In this document: piece after piece, positions 11,301 to 21,600 of the stretch | How positions within the stretch are numbered: position 1 is the stretch's first letter | How the letters are laid out: each line of letters opens with the position of its first letter | Source of the DNA: Owenia fusiformis | Taxonomy: Eukaryota > Annelida > Polychaeta > Sabellida > Oweniidae | Length of the DNA: 64,000 bases | Assembly (NCBI GenBank): GCA_903813345.2 | Contig: CAIIXF020000001.1 | Location: 14,277,915-14,341,914, forward strand | Direction: 5' to 3' | Translations under genes and position numbers: made by a program | The notes under the pieces: generated by a model | Told to the model about the DNA's origin: nothing | The model's database searches: none | The model's input: only the letters and a program-made list of their open reading frames with translations

Positions 11301-14211
11301 TATATCCATCTACAGAAAGGTCAGAATAGATCTCAATTATATATTGGAAGCAATAGACTTAACTAGAGTTCGTAGCATGATAAGAACTTAGAATGTTCTA
11401 AGTTTGTGCTAACCAATTGGCATGATTCCATGTTGATTTTAATGACTATTATTTGATGTGGTGTTGAATAGCTTGTAACTAAGATATTAGCTGGAAGTCA
11501 TCCTGACATACATCTTGTGCAAATATGCATCCTGCATCCCCTGGTTTTAATTCATACAGGTTCTCTTTTATTAACACTACCTGATGCAATCATCTTGAAG
11601 GTACATACATGCTGCACCATTCAAAAGTTTACTGGCAAGGGTGGGGAATTAAAACAAAAAATATTTTGTCCTGTCAAATTCCTTTTTCAGAGGCCAAATT
11701 AATAAGTCAATTTGGAAAACCTGGAAATTAATAAGTTTTGTTAAATATTCCCACCCCTGGGTCCTGCCCTTGAATTTGCTTACTAAAACATCTAATATCC
11801 ATGTTAGTCGGCGAATGTTGAAAGATACATGTGCACATTGTGGCGTACTTTGTATCAATATTTTAATTAGGGATTACAAATAGTCACAAGATTCCAAACG
11901 GAAAGCCAACGAAATGTGTTTGAGGTGACATTGAACTTCACAGATCTTTAGAGGAAATTTGAGAATTTAGCAATTTTGAAATTTTCAACTTTTCCTGAGA
12001 GGTTGTTTTTATTTCACGGTGTGTGTGCCCTGTTAAAACAAAGGCTATTATCTTTAACTCTAAATCAGATGAAACTTTTAAATTCAATAACGAAGTGATT
12101 GAATGTGTTGAAGATTACAAATATCTAGGGTGTATTTTTAACAGGAATAGTAATTTTGATAAGCAAATAAGCTATCTTAAAGAAAAATCCAGAAAAGCTC
12201 TATTTAAAATAAAGCAACAACACCATAAGTTTAATGACATTCCTATATCTGTTGCATTACATTTATTTGATTCACTTATCCAACCAATTCTAATGTATGG
12301 TTCAGAAATATGGACAAGTAAAAAACATATTAAGACAATTGAAACTATCCATCTTTCCTTTTTGAAAAACATTCTTGGTGTGAAAACATCAACTGCAACA
12401 CTAGCAGTTTATGGAGAGCTGGGTCGTTTCCCTTTGAGTCTATGTTTTGATATTCAACTTATTAAATATTGGATAAGGCTTATAAAATTGTGTCCAGACA
12501 ACGTCCTTTATAAATCATATCATTATGATTATGAAATGCACAGTCTGGGTTTTAAAAATACATGGTCAAGTAAAGTTTATAACATTTTAAAAGATTGCAA
12601 TCTTCTTTTTAACTGGAATGAACAAATTGTTGAAGATGATTTCACATTTATAAATGTTTTAACTAAGACAATGCACCAAAATTATAAGGACAAATGGAAG
12701 TGTGATTTACAATTATATCCAGTTCTGAGAACATATGTTAAATTTAAGACAACTTTTGAATTGGAGCAATATTTAAGCCTTCAAAACAAAAATCATAGGC
12801 AATCCTTTACCCGATTAAGGTTAAGTTCTCATAAACTTCAAATAGAACTGGGTAGACATGTGAAACCACGGCCAAAACCTGAACATGAAAGAACGTGTAA
12901 CGTTTGTGGAGAAATAGACAATGAAATTCATTTCATGATAAATTGCCAAATACATCAAGAAAATAGAAAACTATTGTTTGAGAACATCAACAGCAAAATT
13001 AAATTTGATAAATACCATCCTGAAAATGCATTCATAATGTTAATGTCCTCAAAAGATAAATATGTCCAAAAGCAAGTTGGCATTTTTATAAATAAAGCAT
13101 TCAAGGTCATTGAACTTGTCTGAAGAACATTCTGGATGCATCACACTGCTTTAAGTATTATGTATAGTTAAATACATGTTAATAACATGTTTTTGTATAT
13201 ATTGTATTTGTATAATAATAGTGTAGTGTAGTGTAATGTAGTGTAGTGTAGTAAGTTTTTATTTTATTTTTGTACTGACTAATATGTCATACTATGACAT
13301 TCTAAGAGTCAATAAAAGATATATATATATATCATTATAAAAACACATTAAATCTGTGCAAGTCCTTAAATAGCAATTGTTGAACAAATGAGGGAAATGT
13401 TGTACAGGAATACTTACTGTTCCTGTCAACTGCTCGGATTGTTGGTGACAAAAATTATTTTTACAGGAACATTTTTCTACATTGAGAGATTCCATCAATT
13501 CTCAAGATGGCGTTTGGATTTAAAAGGGGATTCCCCATTTGACTGGCCCGGAAGTACCAATAAATGGAGGAATTTGACGGTTGAAATAAGTTTAATATTA
13601 CACGCAAATATTGCAATCAAAAACAAAAATTCCTTCGTTCTGCCAATAAACCCAGACAATTGTGGATTCAACTACACGAAAAGAATGCTAAAATACCAAG
13701 GAATCTATTGAAGTAGGTAGAGAAGTTTTAATCATACAAGTGCAAAAGATAGCGCACAGTCAAGGACTATAGTCCTGGAACGGGATAAACCCTGTCCAGG
13801 GGCATAGCTACATATACGCAGAATACGCAGCTGCGTACTATTGAGAGTCAAGACCACCATAGAATATCACATAGAAACTCTCAAAATGCGCCAAATAACT
13901 TCCAAAAATCCCAAATTTTTGGGGGAACATACCCCTTGACACCTTAGTTTTGCTCAGCCTACGGCCTCGCGTACTATCACTTCTAATTCTGGCTACGCCC
14001 CTGCTGTCTCTTATGTTGACTTTACCCCAAACGTTGATGTTACACCAATTTGCCCTATTTGTTCAACAAAAGTAGAGAATATAGTAGTAATAAATATCAA
14101 CTCACCAACAAGACCACCCACAAGGAAAAATGTCAAAAGAAGCAAACCAAGAAGCACTCCGAGTCCTATCAATTTCCTGTTGCTGAGGTTCTCTAAAATT
14201 ACTCCTCCCAT
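2378..14211 (-). CDS. WLS: Wntless (Wnt ligand secretion mediator), 12 exons, C-terminus off the left edge
   Basis: Wntless is the multi-pass membrane receptor that carries lipidated Wnts from ER/Golgi to the plasma membrane. Coding exons in transcript order: 14106-14211, 10892-11038, 10112-10258, 9415-9539, 8619-8798, 6650-6786, 6369-6409, 4581-4708, 4196-4293, 3647-3710, 2784-2927, 2378-2528. All have AG/GT borders and phases that join without a break, giving 489 codons. Seen: start [10 protein letters not shown], a hydrophobic segment at residues about 14-34, an NVS glycosylation sequon near 41, four lumenal cysteines in the family pattern (TICKEKS, GKCESA, LDCSIEQ, YNCSVL), then [53 protein letters not shown] and SQWKWG, all recognisable WLS blocks. 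The vertebrate protein is about 541 residues; the missing part is the last membrane segment and cytosolic tail, which I could not find in 1-2377. Exon 10 has a weak donor (GTATCC). Confidence 0.95.
2634..2790 (-). repeat. 21-bp minisatellite made of the WLS exon 11 end plus its 5' splice site
   Basis: Read on the minus strand, exon 11 ends in AAGTATTACATG followed by the donor GTGAGTTG. The next roughly 150 bases are about seven more diverged copies of this 21-bp segment. At least two distal copies keep ATGGTGAGTTG intact. Reading past the true donor gives ATG GTG AGT TGA, an in-frame stop. Confidence 0.85.
3271..3362 (+). repeat. Dispersed repeat, copy 1
   Basis: GGGGGTGGGGCTGCTAAACT, then a TATGGTCT block and TAACTAGACT, are shared in the same order and orientation with 9985-10076. 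Confidence 0.7.
4714..5049 (-). repeat. 86-bp tandem repeat (4 copies) abutting the acceptor of WLS exon 8
   Basis: The block containing GAGATTAGTTCTTTCATATA recurs at 4726, 4812, 4898 and 4984, exactly 86 bp apart. The array starts inside the pyrimidine tract next to the acceptor at 4709-4710, so each unit repeats the minus-strand TCATTTGCTCTTATTT tract, but only the true site carries the terminal CAG. Confidence 0.9.
5255..6140. mobile_element. Non-autonomous hAT-like element with 8-bp target duplication
   Basis: The ends are TAGAGGTGTCAA on the left and, reverse complemented, CAGTGGTGTCAA on the right, followed inward by repeated TTAACCGGTTAACCGG palindromes. It is flanked by the identical octamer ATACAAGG at 5247-5254 and 6141-6148. 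An 8-bp duplication with YAGNG-type ends is the hAT signature. No transposase is visible. The interior holds an approximately 150-bp tandem duplication (5360-5700). It lies in the WLS intron between exons 8 and 7. Confidence 0.88.
5360..5700. repeat. About 150-bp tandem repeat inside the hAT-like element
   Basis: Blocks with GCATGTTAATCTGTTTG and CATCCAATCAGCAACTTTAA recur two to three times in direct orientation, the third being partial. Confidence 0.8.
6861..8140 (+). mobile_element. Minisatellite-cored interspersed element (HINE/pearl-like), longest copy
   Basis: The left end is GGCATTAACATGACAAAATG followed by TCACCACC. The right end is CAATATGTCACCACTTTTGG continuing into TGGTGACATAAT, which forms a stem-loop. 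Between them lie about eight tandem units, then a GC-richer arm with GACGCCGGACGCC. The family recurs at least seven more times in the window. The layout (short inverted ends, minisatellite core, terminal hairpin) matches the established description of Helentron-associated elements such as oyster pearl; family membership is inferred. Confidence 0.75.
6895..8010 (+). repeat. Minisatellite, about 8 units of 127-182 bp
   Basis: The anchor CATGTAGATGATTTTGA recurs near 6957, 7097, 7237, 7385, 7518, 7667, 7849 and 7976. Units carry TGACCTTGAGAAGGTCATTG and GTCAAATCTAAAGTCAGATT, themselves small palindromes. It forms the core of the element at 6861-8140. Confidence 0.9.
8565..8592 (+). mobile_element. 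Right-end fragment of the GTCACCAC element family
   Basis: AACAACTTCGGTGGTGACAT followed by AATA matches the terminal half-hairpin of the family. No left end is visible. Confidence 0.5.
9590..9960. other. WLS intron segment with a possible degraded foldback
   Basis: GGGGGGATTAACCCCAGAG near 9601 and CCCTGGGGCTTTCCCTCC near 9906 are loosely inverted. No coding potential seen. Confidence 0.3.
9985..10076 (+). repeat. Dispersed repeat, copy 2, ending 36 bp from a WLS splice donor
   Basis: Second copy of the repeat at 3271-3362. Its right edge lies just outside the donor of WLS exon 3 (exon end 10112). Confidence 0.7.
12022..13335 (+). mobile_element. 5'-truncated non-LTR retrotransposon in WLS intron 1
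   Basis: A 366-codon open frame (12023-13123) begins just after where the RT active site would be. It starts with [10 protein letters not shown], the post-YxDD motif of LINE reverse transcriptases, and ends with a zinc-knuckle-like motif ([17 protein letters not shown]). A 3' UTR follows with a GTAGTGTAGT simple run and an AATAAAAGATATATATATAT tail. Everything upstream of the thumb region is missing, as expected for a dead-on-arrival insertion. It is antisense to WLS. I saw no clear target-site duplication. Confidence 0.85.
12023..13123 (+). pseudogene. C-terminal fragment of a LINE ORF2 (reverse transcriptase thumb and zinc knuckle)
   Basis: The frame is still open, implying a recent insertion, but the catalytic palm with YxDD and the endonuclease are absent, so it cannot encode an active enzyme. 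LINE hallmarks seen: KTK plus [32 protein letters not shown], and the C-terminal CxxC...H...C cluster. Clade not assignable by eye. Confidence 0.85.
13797..14003. mobile_element. 207-bp MITE with CAGGGGCATAGCTA ends
   Basis: The left end CAGGGGCATAGCTA and right end TGGCTACGCCCCTG are inverted. CTGTC flanks both sides (13792-13796 and 14004-14008). It is in WLS intron 1, about 100 bp inside from the exon 1 donor. Confidence 0.8.
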
Positions 14212-14590
14212 GATTCAGCCGATAAAAAGTTTGTGAAAAATAATTCCTATCTTCTCAAAAAGCCGGGTTTTTGAGCACAAGCCATAAATTCATAAAATAT
14301 CTTCCGAAAATTTTCAACAAAGTTTTTAATTTTTCACATGGAGGCTCATTAGAGTACAGCGACATCTATGAGTAATTTATTCATGAAAGGGGTGAAAGCA
14401 TTCATAAGAAATAATGTTTCATGTTTTTTAACGATAAAGTTAGGTTCTCGATCAATTTGAATAAATAAACCAGTTATTTTATTGTATTTATAAGAACATA
14501 GATTTGAAAATTATCTTGTCTGAATAATTTATTTTATAATCTATTTATGTTGAACACAAAATAAATAGACTCGTCTAGACTAATCTTACA
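14212..14590. promoter_or_regulatory. Divergent promoter interval between WLS and SYCE2
   Basis: The WLS start codon (14211, minus) and the proposed SYCE2 first exon (plus, near 14591) are separated by about 380 bp. The interval is AT-rich, without a repeat element I can recognise. The motif ACAATGGCGGCAG at its right edge resembles the YY1/ATGGCGGC initiator found at metazoan housekeeping start sites. Bidirectional activity is inferred from geometry only. Confidence 0.4.
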
Positions 14591-14704
14591 ATGGCGGCAG
14601 ATTTGAAAATCTTGAAATTTGACAGAAGAGAATGATTGATTGTCATTTTTCCATTTTCAGCAAGAGTAAGATTCGTATATTATTGGTCGTCTAGTAAATT
14701 TCAG
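14591..14704 (+). other. Candidate noncoding first exon of SYCE2, with a 14-residue upstream ORF
   Basis: A good donor (CAG then GTGAGT) at 14704/14705 follows an ATGGCGGC-type initiator. The ATG at 14591 opens a 15-codon frame closing at TGA 14633-14635. The next acceptor in phase with known coding sequence is at 15582-15583. The exon is inferred. Confidence 0.4.
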
Positions 14705-15612
14705 GTGAGTTATTTCTAGCATATTCTCGTGTATAATGAATGACTGAAGAGAATGGAGACAGGTTCAGTACTCGGTCAAGATCACACCACTCCACTGTGA
14801 CTGTGACCGACACTCACTGCTCATGATTTACTGAACGCAGCTGGCTCAAAAGCCTTCTGTCAGCTCGGTAGAGTAACTCATGATTGTGATTCAGAGACCT
14901 AGTCTTTAAGGCTTAGGCCAAGGATGAACTGAACAAAGTTGATACCGTGCTGAGAGTCACTGTTGGTGTGATTTCCTTCTAAAACAATGGACTTAGATAT
15001 CTACTAAGAGTGGTAAAATTAGAGTATGCAAAATGATTGTGCTGATGGTGATCAAAGTTCTAAGATCATATCAAAGTTTAATAGTGCTATGGAGAACACT
15101 GAATCTAATTTACCTTCTTCCAAAGTAATTTTTAGGCATAGTAATATGTATGCACCTAGTTTGTGATTTCTTGCTAAAATAGGGAGCTAGTTTGTGTTCA
15201 TTTCTTTTTTATCTCATGATCTCATGTGAAATATTTTTTTTTGTACTGGAACTGGGTAAAGAACTGGGTAAAGATATACCTATGAAACGAAACTCAAGTA
15301 TTTTCCATTTATTTGAAAAGTTCGAGATCGATTAATGTGTTAGTCTTCGAAAAGTCCAATGTTGCTAGGCACGTAGTTTGTGATCGAAATAAACTTTGTA
15401 CCTAAGTTGGCATGCAGCTTGAGTACCTTACGGTGAAGCTGCCATCTTTAGATAAAGATTTTAGTATAATAAAATAAAAATTTTTTGATGTTTTTAAATA
15501 CATATTTTTTAAGAGCAGCCAATTCTCGTTACCAAAGATGTACCAGCATAATTCAGTAATTGTGTATTTATTTTGAATTTTAGTTTGTTCACTGAAAGTT
15601 TATCCTCTAAAG

Positions 15613-18600
15613 ATGGATTCTGAATATGAGTCTGCTCAACACATAGCAGCGTCATCCCCGATGGACCACTTTCATCAGAATGATCCAGATGGTCGCAAAC
15701 ATTCAAAGTAAGCTTTCAACGTAAACTATTCCCAATATTTGATTATTATGATAATACTCCTGTTGCTGACGGGGTCCCACTGAAAATGTAAAAGTTATGG
15801 AATTTGACTCTTTCAACCATTAGCATATACCCTAGGCTCCAAGAATATATGAGGTGCTTGTCTCAAAAGTGGTCAGCGAATTTTTAATTAGCTATTATAG
15901 TGGCGCCCTCTTTCCATTTTCTGACATAGGGGTGGCTTGACAAAATATTTTTTTAAAGTTGTTTCCTCTATGCCATTGGAACGATGAATGTATATTATTG
16001 AATAGAAATGTTTGAAGTATCCTCTGAATTTTTTGGGCATTTGTGTGAATAACGGTTCTAAATAATTAACCCTTTGAATACTAAAAATTGGTTAAAAAGC
16101 GGGGCTATACTACATATCTTTACATCGTATGGGTAAAACAAAAGATTTTGATTCTCTTTTTTAATTTTATTATAAACTTGGTTTAATAAAGGATAAAATG
16201 GCATGGTATTTGTTTTTTTCGAAAATCATTGATTTTTTCAGAAAAAATATCCAAAATTTGCCATATTTTTTTAATATTTCACTATATTTCAAAAGCTCAT
16301 GACAGGAAAGTTTTTTAAAATAATTTACAAATAGATAATGTTAATCCAACATACACAGTTATATAATGTGCTAATCTACGTAAATGTTTATGCTCTTCTC
16401 AATTGGATATATATTGATTTAGAGGTATTAACCCTTTAAACACTAATATTACTCGAATTATTTTCATGTATTATTCTATTCAAAAATAGTATTATATTAT
16501 AAATATCCAATGTTCATTTATCTTCATTTACAAATTTGCAAATGACACATACATACATTTTATATGTTTCTAGACTACTGATTATGTATTTCTATACTAG
16601 TATTTTAACCCTTAGGGCACCAATACTGATGAAAATGTTTTCATGTGTTATTGTGACAATTGTATTCAGTTGTAAACATCCAATGTACATTAAGCTTCAT
16701 TTATATTGTTTCATATATACATTTTATAATTTCTAGACTACGGATTATGTGCTTATGTACTATTTTAACCCCTTGAACACTAATTCTGATAAAATATTTT
16801 CTTGCATTATTCTAGCTATTCAAACAATTGAATTAAAAAAATCCAATGTTCATTTATCTTCATTTACAATGTTGCACATATAGATTTTATCATTTCTAGA
16901 CCACTGATTATTTGTTTCTTTAATAATTTAACCCCTGGAGCACTAATGTGGATGAAATTGTTTGCATGTGTTATTTTATTGAAACAATTGTATTCAGTTG
17001 TAAACATCCAATGTTCATTAAGCTTCGTTTACATTGTTGCATATATACATTTTATAATTTCTAGACTGCGGATCCTATGCTTTTGTACTATTTTAGCCCT
17101 TTGAACACTAATGCAGATGAAAATGGTTTCATGTGTTATTATATTCAAACAATCATATTCAGTTGTAAACATCCAATGTCAATTTATCTACATTTACAAT
17201 GTTGCAAATATACATTTTATAATTTCTAGACTATATTGGGTGTGAACCAAATTAAGTATGACAGTTGAACGCACAGGGTGGGGTTCAATACGAGGATGTT
17301 AAAATTTGAGCAAACTGATGTTTCCATAGTTTCAGTAAGATCTAGTCTAGTTTCTAGATATTTTTATATATAATTGTCTGTAACAACATCTTAGACAACT
17401 TTACAGTGAATTGCTTAGTCAAACCAACACAAACTCCAAATGTAGTATATGGTGAAATGTGCGTGTACATCTACCTGAGATATTGTACAAGGCAAATTCA
17501 AGTTGTTTGTTTTGTACCTTACCATAACCGGGCATTTGTGAAGGTTGAACTATAAAATTCACAGTCAAGCTCACTGTCTAGGATGCTGTGACAGACATTT
17601 ACATGTAAAAATATTTAGAAACTAGATCAGATCTTTCTGAAACTATGAAAACATCCGTTTGCTCAAATTCCATCACCCTTGTGTTTTACCATACCCTGCC
17701 CCTTTAATTGTCATGCTGAATATTGTGCACACCCTGTTGACTATGGATATTATGTTTTTGTACTATTTTAACCCTTTGAACACTAAAACAGATGAAAATG
17801 TTTTTATGTATTATTCAATTCAAATAATTGTCTTCAGTTGTAAAAATCCAATGTCCATTTTACAATGTTGTACATCTACATTTCATAATTTGTAGACTAC
17901 TGATTACATGTATGTGCTTCATTGCTTCTGTAATATTCAATGTCAAATACATTCTTTTTATTTTTAAACATGATGAAATAACCTTTTCAGCCCTCTGAAA
18001 ATGTGACAGAAATATAGCTAAAAGTAGAAGCTTAGGCAAGGTCACTGAACAGAATCTTTTGATTTTTTCAGAAAATATGCCCAATATTGTTCTTAATGAT
18101 GCAATCTTTGAAAAAACTGAATTGAAAAGCAATCTATTTTCCTTTTATAACATTCTCAGCAGATTTCACAGCTTTTATTAAATTTCGTATATCCCTTGCT
18201 TCTTCATCTCTTTTACAATTTGAATTATGTGTAGATTTTGGCATATCCTGAGTCAATCTAACACCCCCTTGTGTCACTCGCACCGTGCAGTTTTTACTGT
18301 CGATAAAGAGTTCCTCCCCATTTTCTGTAATAAATTGAGGATTGACGCCTATATCTATTTTGTTAAATTCGAAATGTCCCGATTTTTCATTCAACCCCTG
18401 TTATACGCCTACCACCAGTGATTTGTCTACATGTTTTACGATATTGAACAAATATTTCACTCTATTGAGGTGAATACCTGTACATCTTTCACAAGTGATA
18501 TTCCACGAAGCCCGGAGGGCAAGTGGAATATCACCTTGTAAAAGTGCTACAGGTATTCACCGAAAATAGAGTGAAATATTTGTTTTATTATATCACTGTC

Positions 18601-21600
18601 TAGCTAAACATCCCTAATATTATTAAGTCATAGCTAGGTCATAAGTTAACATTGAAATACATATATTTTTACTCGGTTTGTATGCCATTTTGACTTACAC
18701 AAATTATTGACACTGAACGAAAACAAATTCTTCGAAAATTCCCGGGAGCGTGGGATATCGCTAGATATCTCACGGTTGTCTTATCTGATTAGCATTGCCA
18801 TTGAATATCGCCAGATATCCCACGACATGTGACCCGGTTTTGACCAATCATACTGTCGCTAGCTAGATCGTGATATAATAATGTGATTTATTACATCTTC
18901 GAAAGTGTGAATATTTGGATTCTGACAATGCCTGACACAAGTAAAATGCCCTTGTTCCATATGGTAAAGACGTGTGATCACACTGAAATAAGACAAATCG
19001 CTAAATAACTTTAAGCTTATATAATGTTCCTAAATGGTCCTCAAAAATACAGGAAATGTTGTTATTTAGTATACTTTACATTGATAACAACACAATTATA
19101 TGAGCTACGATTGCTACGTCGTTTCTATCTACTCTTAGGTATTTGTTACGTTATCACTATCACTTTGTTACGTCGAAGTATAATAATTTGACAGAATGAC
19201 TGATTTGTTAAAACAAATCTTCCAAATATACTATCTGACCGTTCTACTATCTTACCTTAAATTCTACTTTAAAGTTGCTCATAGGAAGGAAATATGCTGA
19301 AAATGCTGAATGCTGAAAATCTTACAATATGCAAAGTTACTCACCGATCAACGTGTATGCTTAATCTGTAGCCAGTTTATTAAATCATCGGTATACTGAT
19401 TAAAGTCACATTACTTGTGCTTGAAAAAATACACCAAAGGAATTATATAAAGGATTTAATAAAACCTCATAGAGATACATGTGCCATGAGTTTTGTGCTA
19501 CTGGGCATGATGTTTGAGATACGTTAAACGCCAATGAGAAAGATCTGATCTAGTTTCTAGATATTTTTTACATGTAAAATGTCTGTCACAACATCCTAGA
19601 CAATGAGCTTAACTGTGAATTCTATAGTTCAACCTTCACAAATGCCCAGTTATGGTAAGGTACAAAACAAACGACTTGAATTTGCATTGTACAACATATC
19701 AGGTAAATATACTCGCACATTTCACAGTATACTACATTTGGAGTTGGTTTAACTATGAAATTCACAATTATATATAAAAATATCTAGAAATTAGATCTTA
19801 CTGAAACTATGAAAACCTCAGTTTGCTCAAATTTTAACAGCCTCGTGTTCAACCCTTCCCTGTTCGTTCAACTGTCATACTTAATTTGGTTCACACCCAA
19901 TATAGTCTAGAAATTATAAAATGTATATGTGCAACATTGTAAATGAAGATAAATGGACATCAGATGTTTACAACTGAATATAATTGTTTGAATAGTGTAA
20001 CACATGAAGACATTTTCATATGCACTAGTGTTCAAAGGGTTAAAATAGTACAAAAGCATAGGATCCGTAGTCTAAAATCATAAAATGTATATATTAAGCA
20101 ACAATGTAAACGAAGCTTAATGGACATTGGATGTTTACAACTGAATACACTTGTTTCAATAAAATAACACATGAAAACAATTTCATCCATATTAGTGCTC
20201 AAAGGGTTAACATATTAAAAAAACAAATAATCAGTGTCTAGAAATAATAAAATCTATATGTGCAACATTATAAATGAAGATAAATGAACATTGGATTTTT
20301 ACAACTGAATACAATTGTTTGAATAGCTAGAATAATGCAAGAAAATATTTTACCAGAATTAGTGTTCAAGGGGTTAAAATAGTACAGAAGCACATAATCC
20401 GTAGTCTAGAAATTATAAAATGTATATATGAAACAATATAAATGAAGCTTAATGGACATTGGATGTTTACAACTGAATACAATTGTCACAATAACACATG
20501 GAAACATTTTCATCAGTATTGGTGCCCTAAGGGTTAAAATAGTATAGAAGTATATAATCAGTAGTCTAGAAACATATAAAATGTATGTATGTGTCATATG
20601 CAACTTTGTAAATGAAGATAAATGAACATTGGATATTTACAATAATTCTATCATTTGAATAGAATAATGCATGAAAACATTTCGAGTAATATTAGTGTTT
20701 AAAGGGTTAATACCTCTAAATCAATATATATCCAATTGAGAAGAGCATAAACATTTACGTAGATTAGCACATTATATAACTGTGTATGTTGGATTAACAT
20801 TATCTATTTGTAAATTATTTAAAAAAACTTTCCTGTCATGAGCTTTTGAAATATAGTGAAATATTAAAAAAATATGGCAAATTTTGGATATTTTTTCTGA
20901 AAAAATCAATGATTTTCGAAAAAACAAATACCATGCCATTTTATCCTTTATTAAACCAAGTTTATAATAAAATTAAAAAAGAGAATCAAAATCTTTTATT
21001 TTACCCATATGATGTAAAGATATGTAGTATAGCCCCACTTTTTAACCAATTTTTAGGATTCAAAGGGTTAATTATTCAGAACCGTTATTCACACAAATGC
21101 CCAAAAAAATCAGAGGATACTTCAGACATTTCTATTCAATAATATACATTCATCGTTCCAATGGCATAGAGGAAACAACTTTAAAAAATATTTTGTCAAG
21201 CCACCCCAATGTCAGAAAATGGAAAGAGGGCGCCACTATAATAGCTAATTAAAAATTCGCTGACCACTTTTGAGACAAGCACCTCATATATTCTTGGAGC
21301 TTAGGGTATATGCTAATTGTTGAAAGAGTCAAATTCCATAACTTTTACATTTTCAGTGGGACCCCGTCAGCAACAGGAGTATAATAAAGGTAAAGGCCTT
21401 CTTGTATTGTTAAGTCAATATCAGCTTGGCAGGTTGTAAGTGGGCAGTGGTGTCTCATTTTTTGTCTGTCCATCTCTGGACAAAAGCTCATCTCAGTGAT
21501 TGATTTAAAATTTTCAGAGATGTTTTCAGAAATTCAAGAATTGCCTAGATTTTAGTCATGCTGGGTAAATTTCAATGTTGATTTTTAGGTATGATATTAT

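Larger units (their letters stand above)
15756..21380. mobile_element. Giant foldback (inverted-repeat) element, 5625 bp, with 5-bp target duplication
   Basis: Both ends read inward ACTCCTGTTGCTGACGGGGT then CCCAC, identical over at least 25 bp. The arms stay nearly identical for about 1.85 kb (roughly 15756-17640 and 19540-21380). ATAAT flanks both sides (15751-15755 and 21381-21385). The arms contain a tandem array and a smaller inverted segment. The 1.9 kb centre holds a separate nested hairpin element and a short unrecognised ORF. No transposase is recognisable. It resembles FB/foldback-type architecture; the superfamily is undetermined. Confidence 0.9.

Noticed and set aside
13388-13711. 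107-codon plus-strand ORF in WLS intron 1
   Set aside because: No recognised family, no splice or promoter support, and next to LINE-derived sequence.
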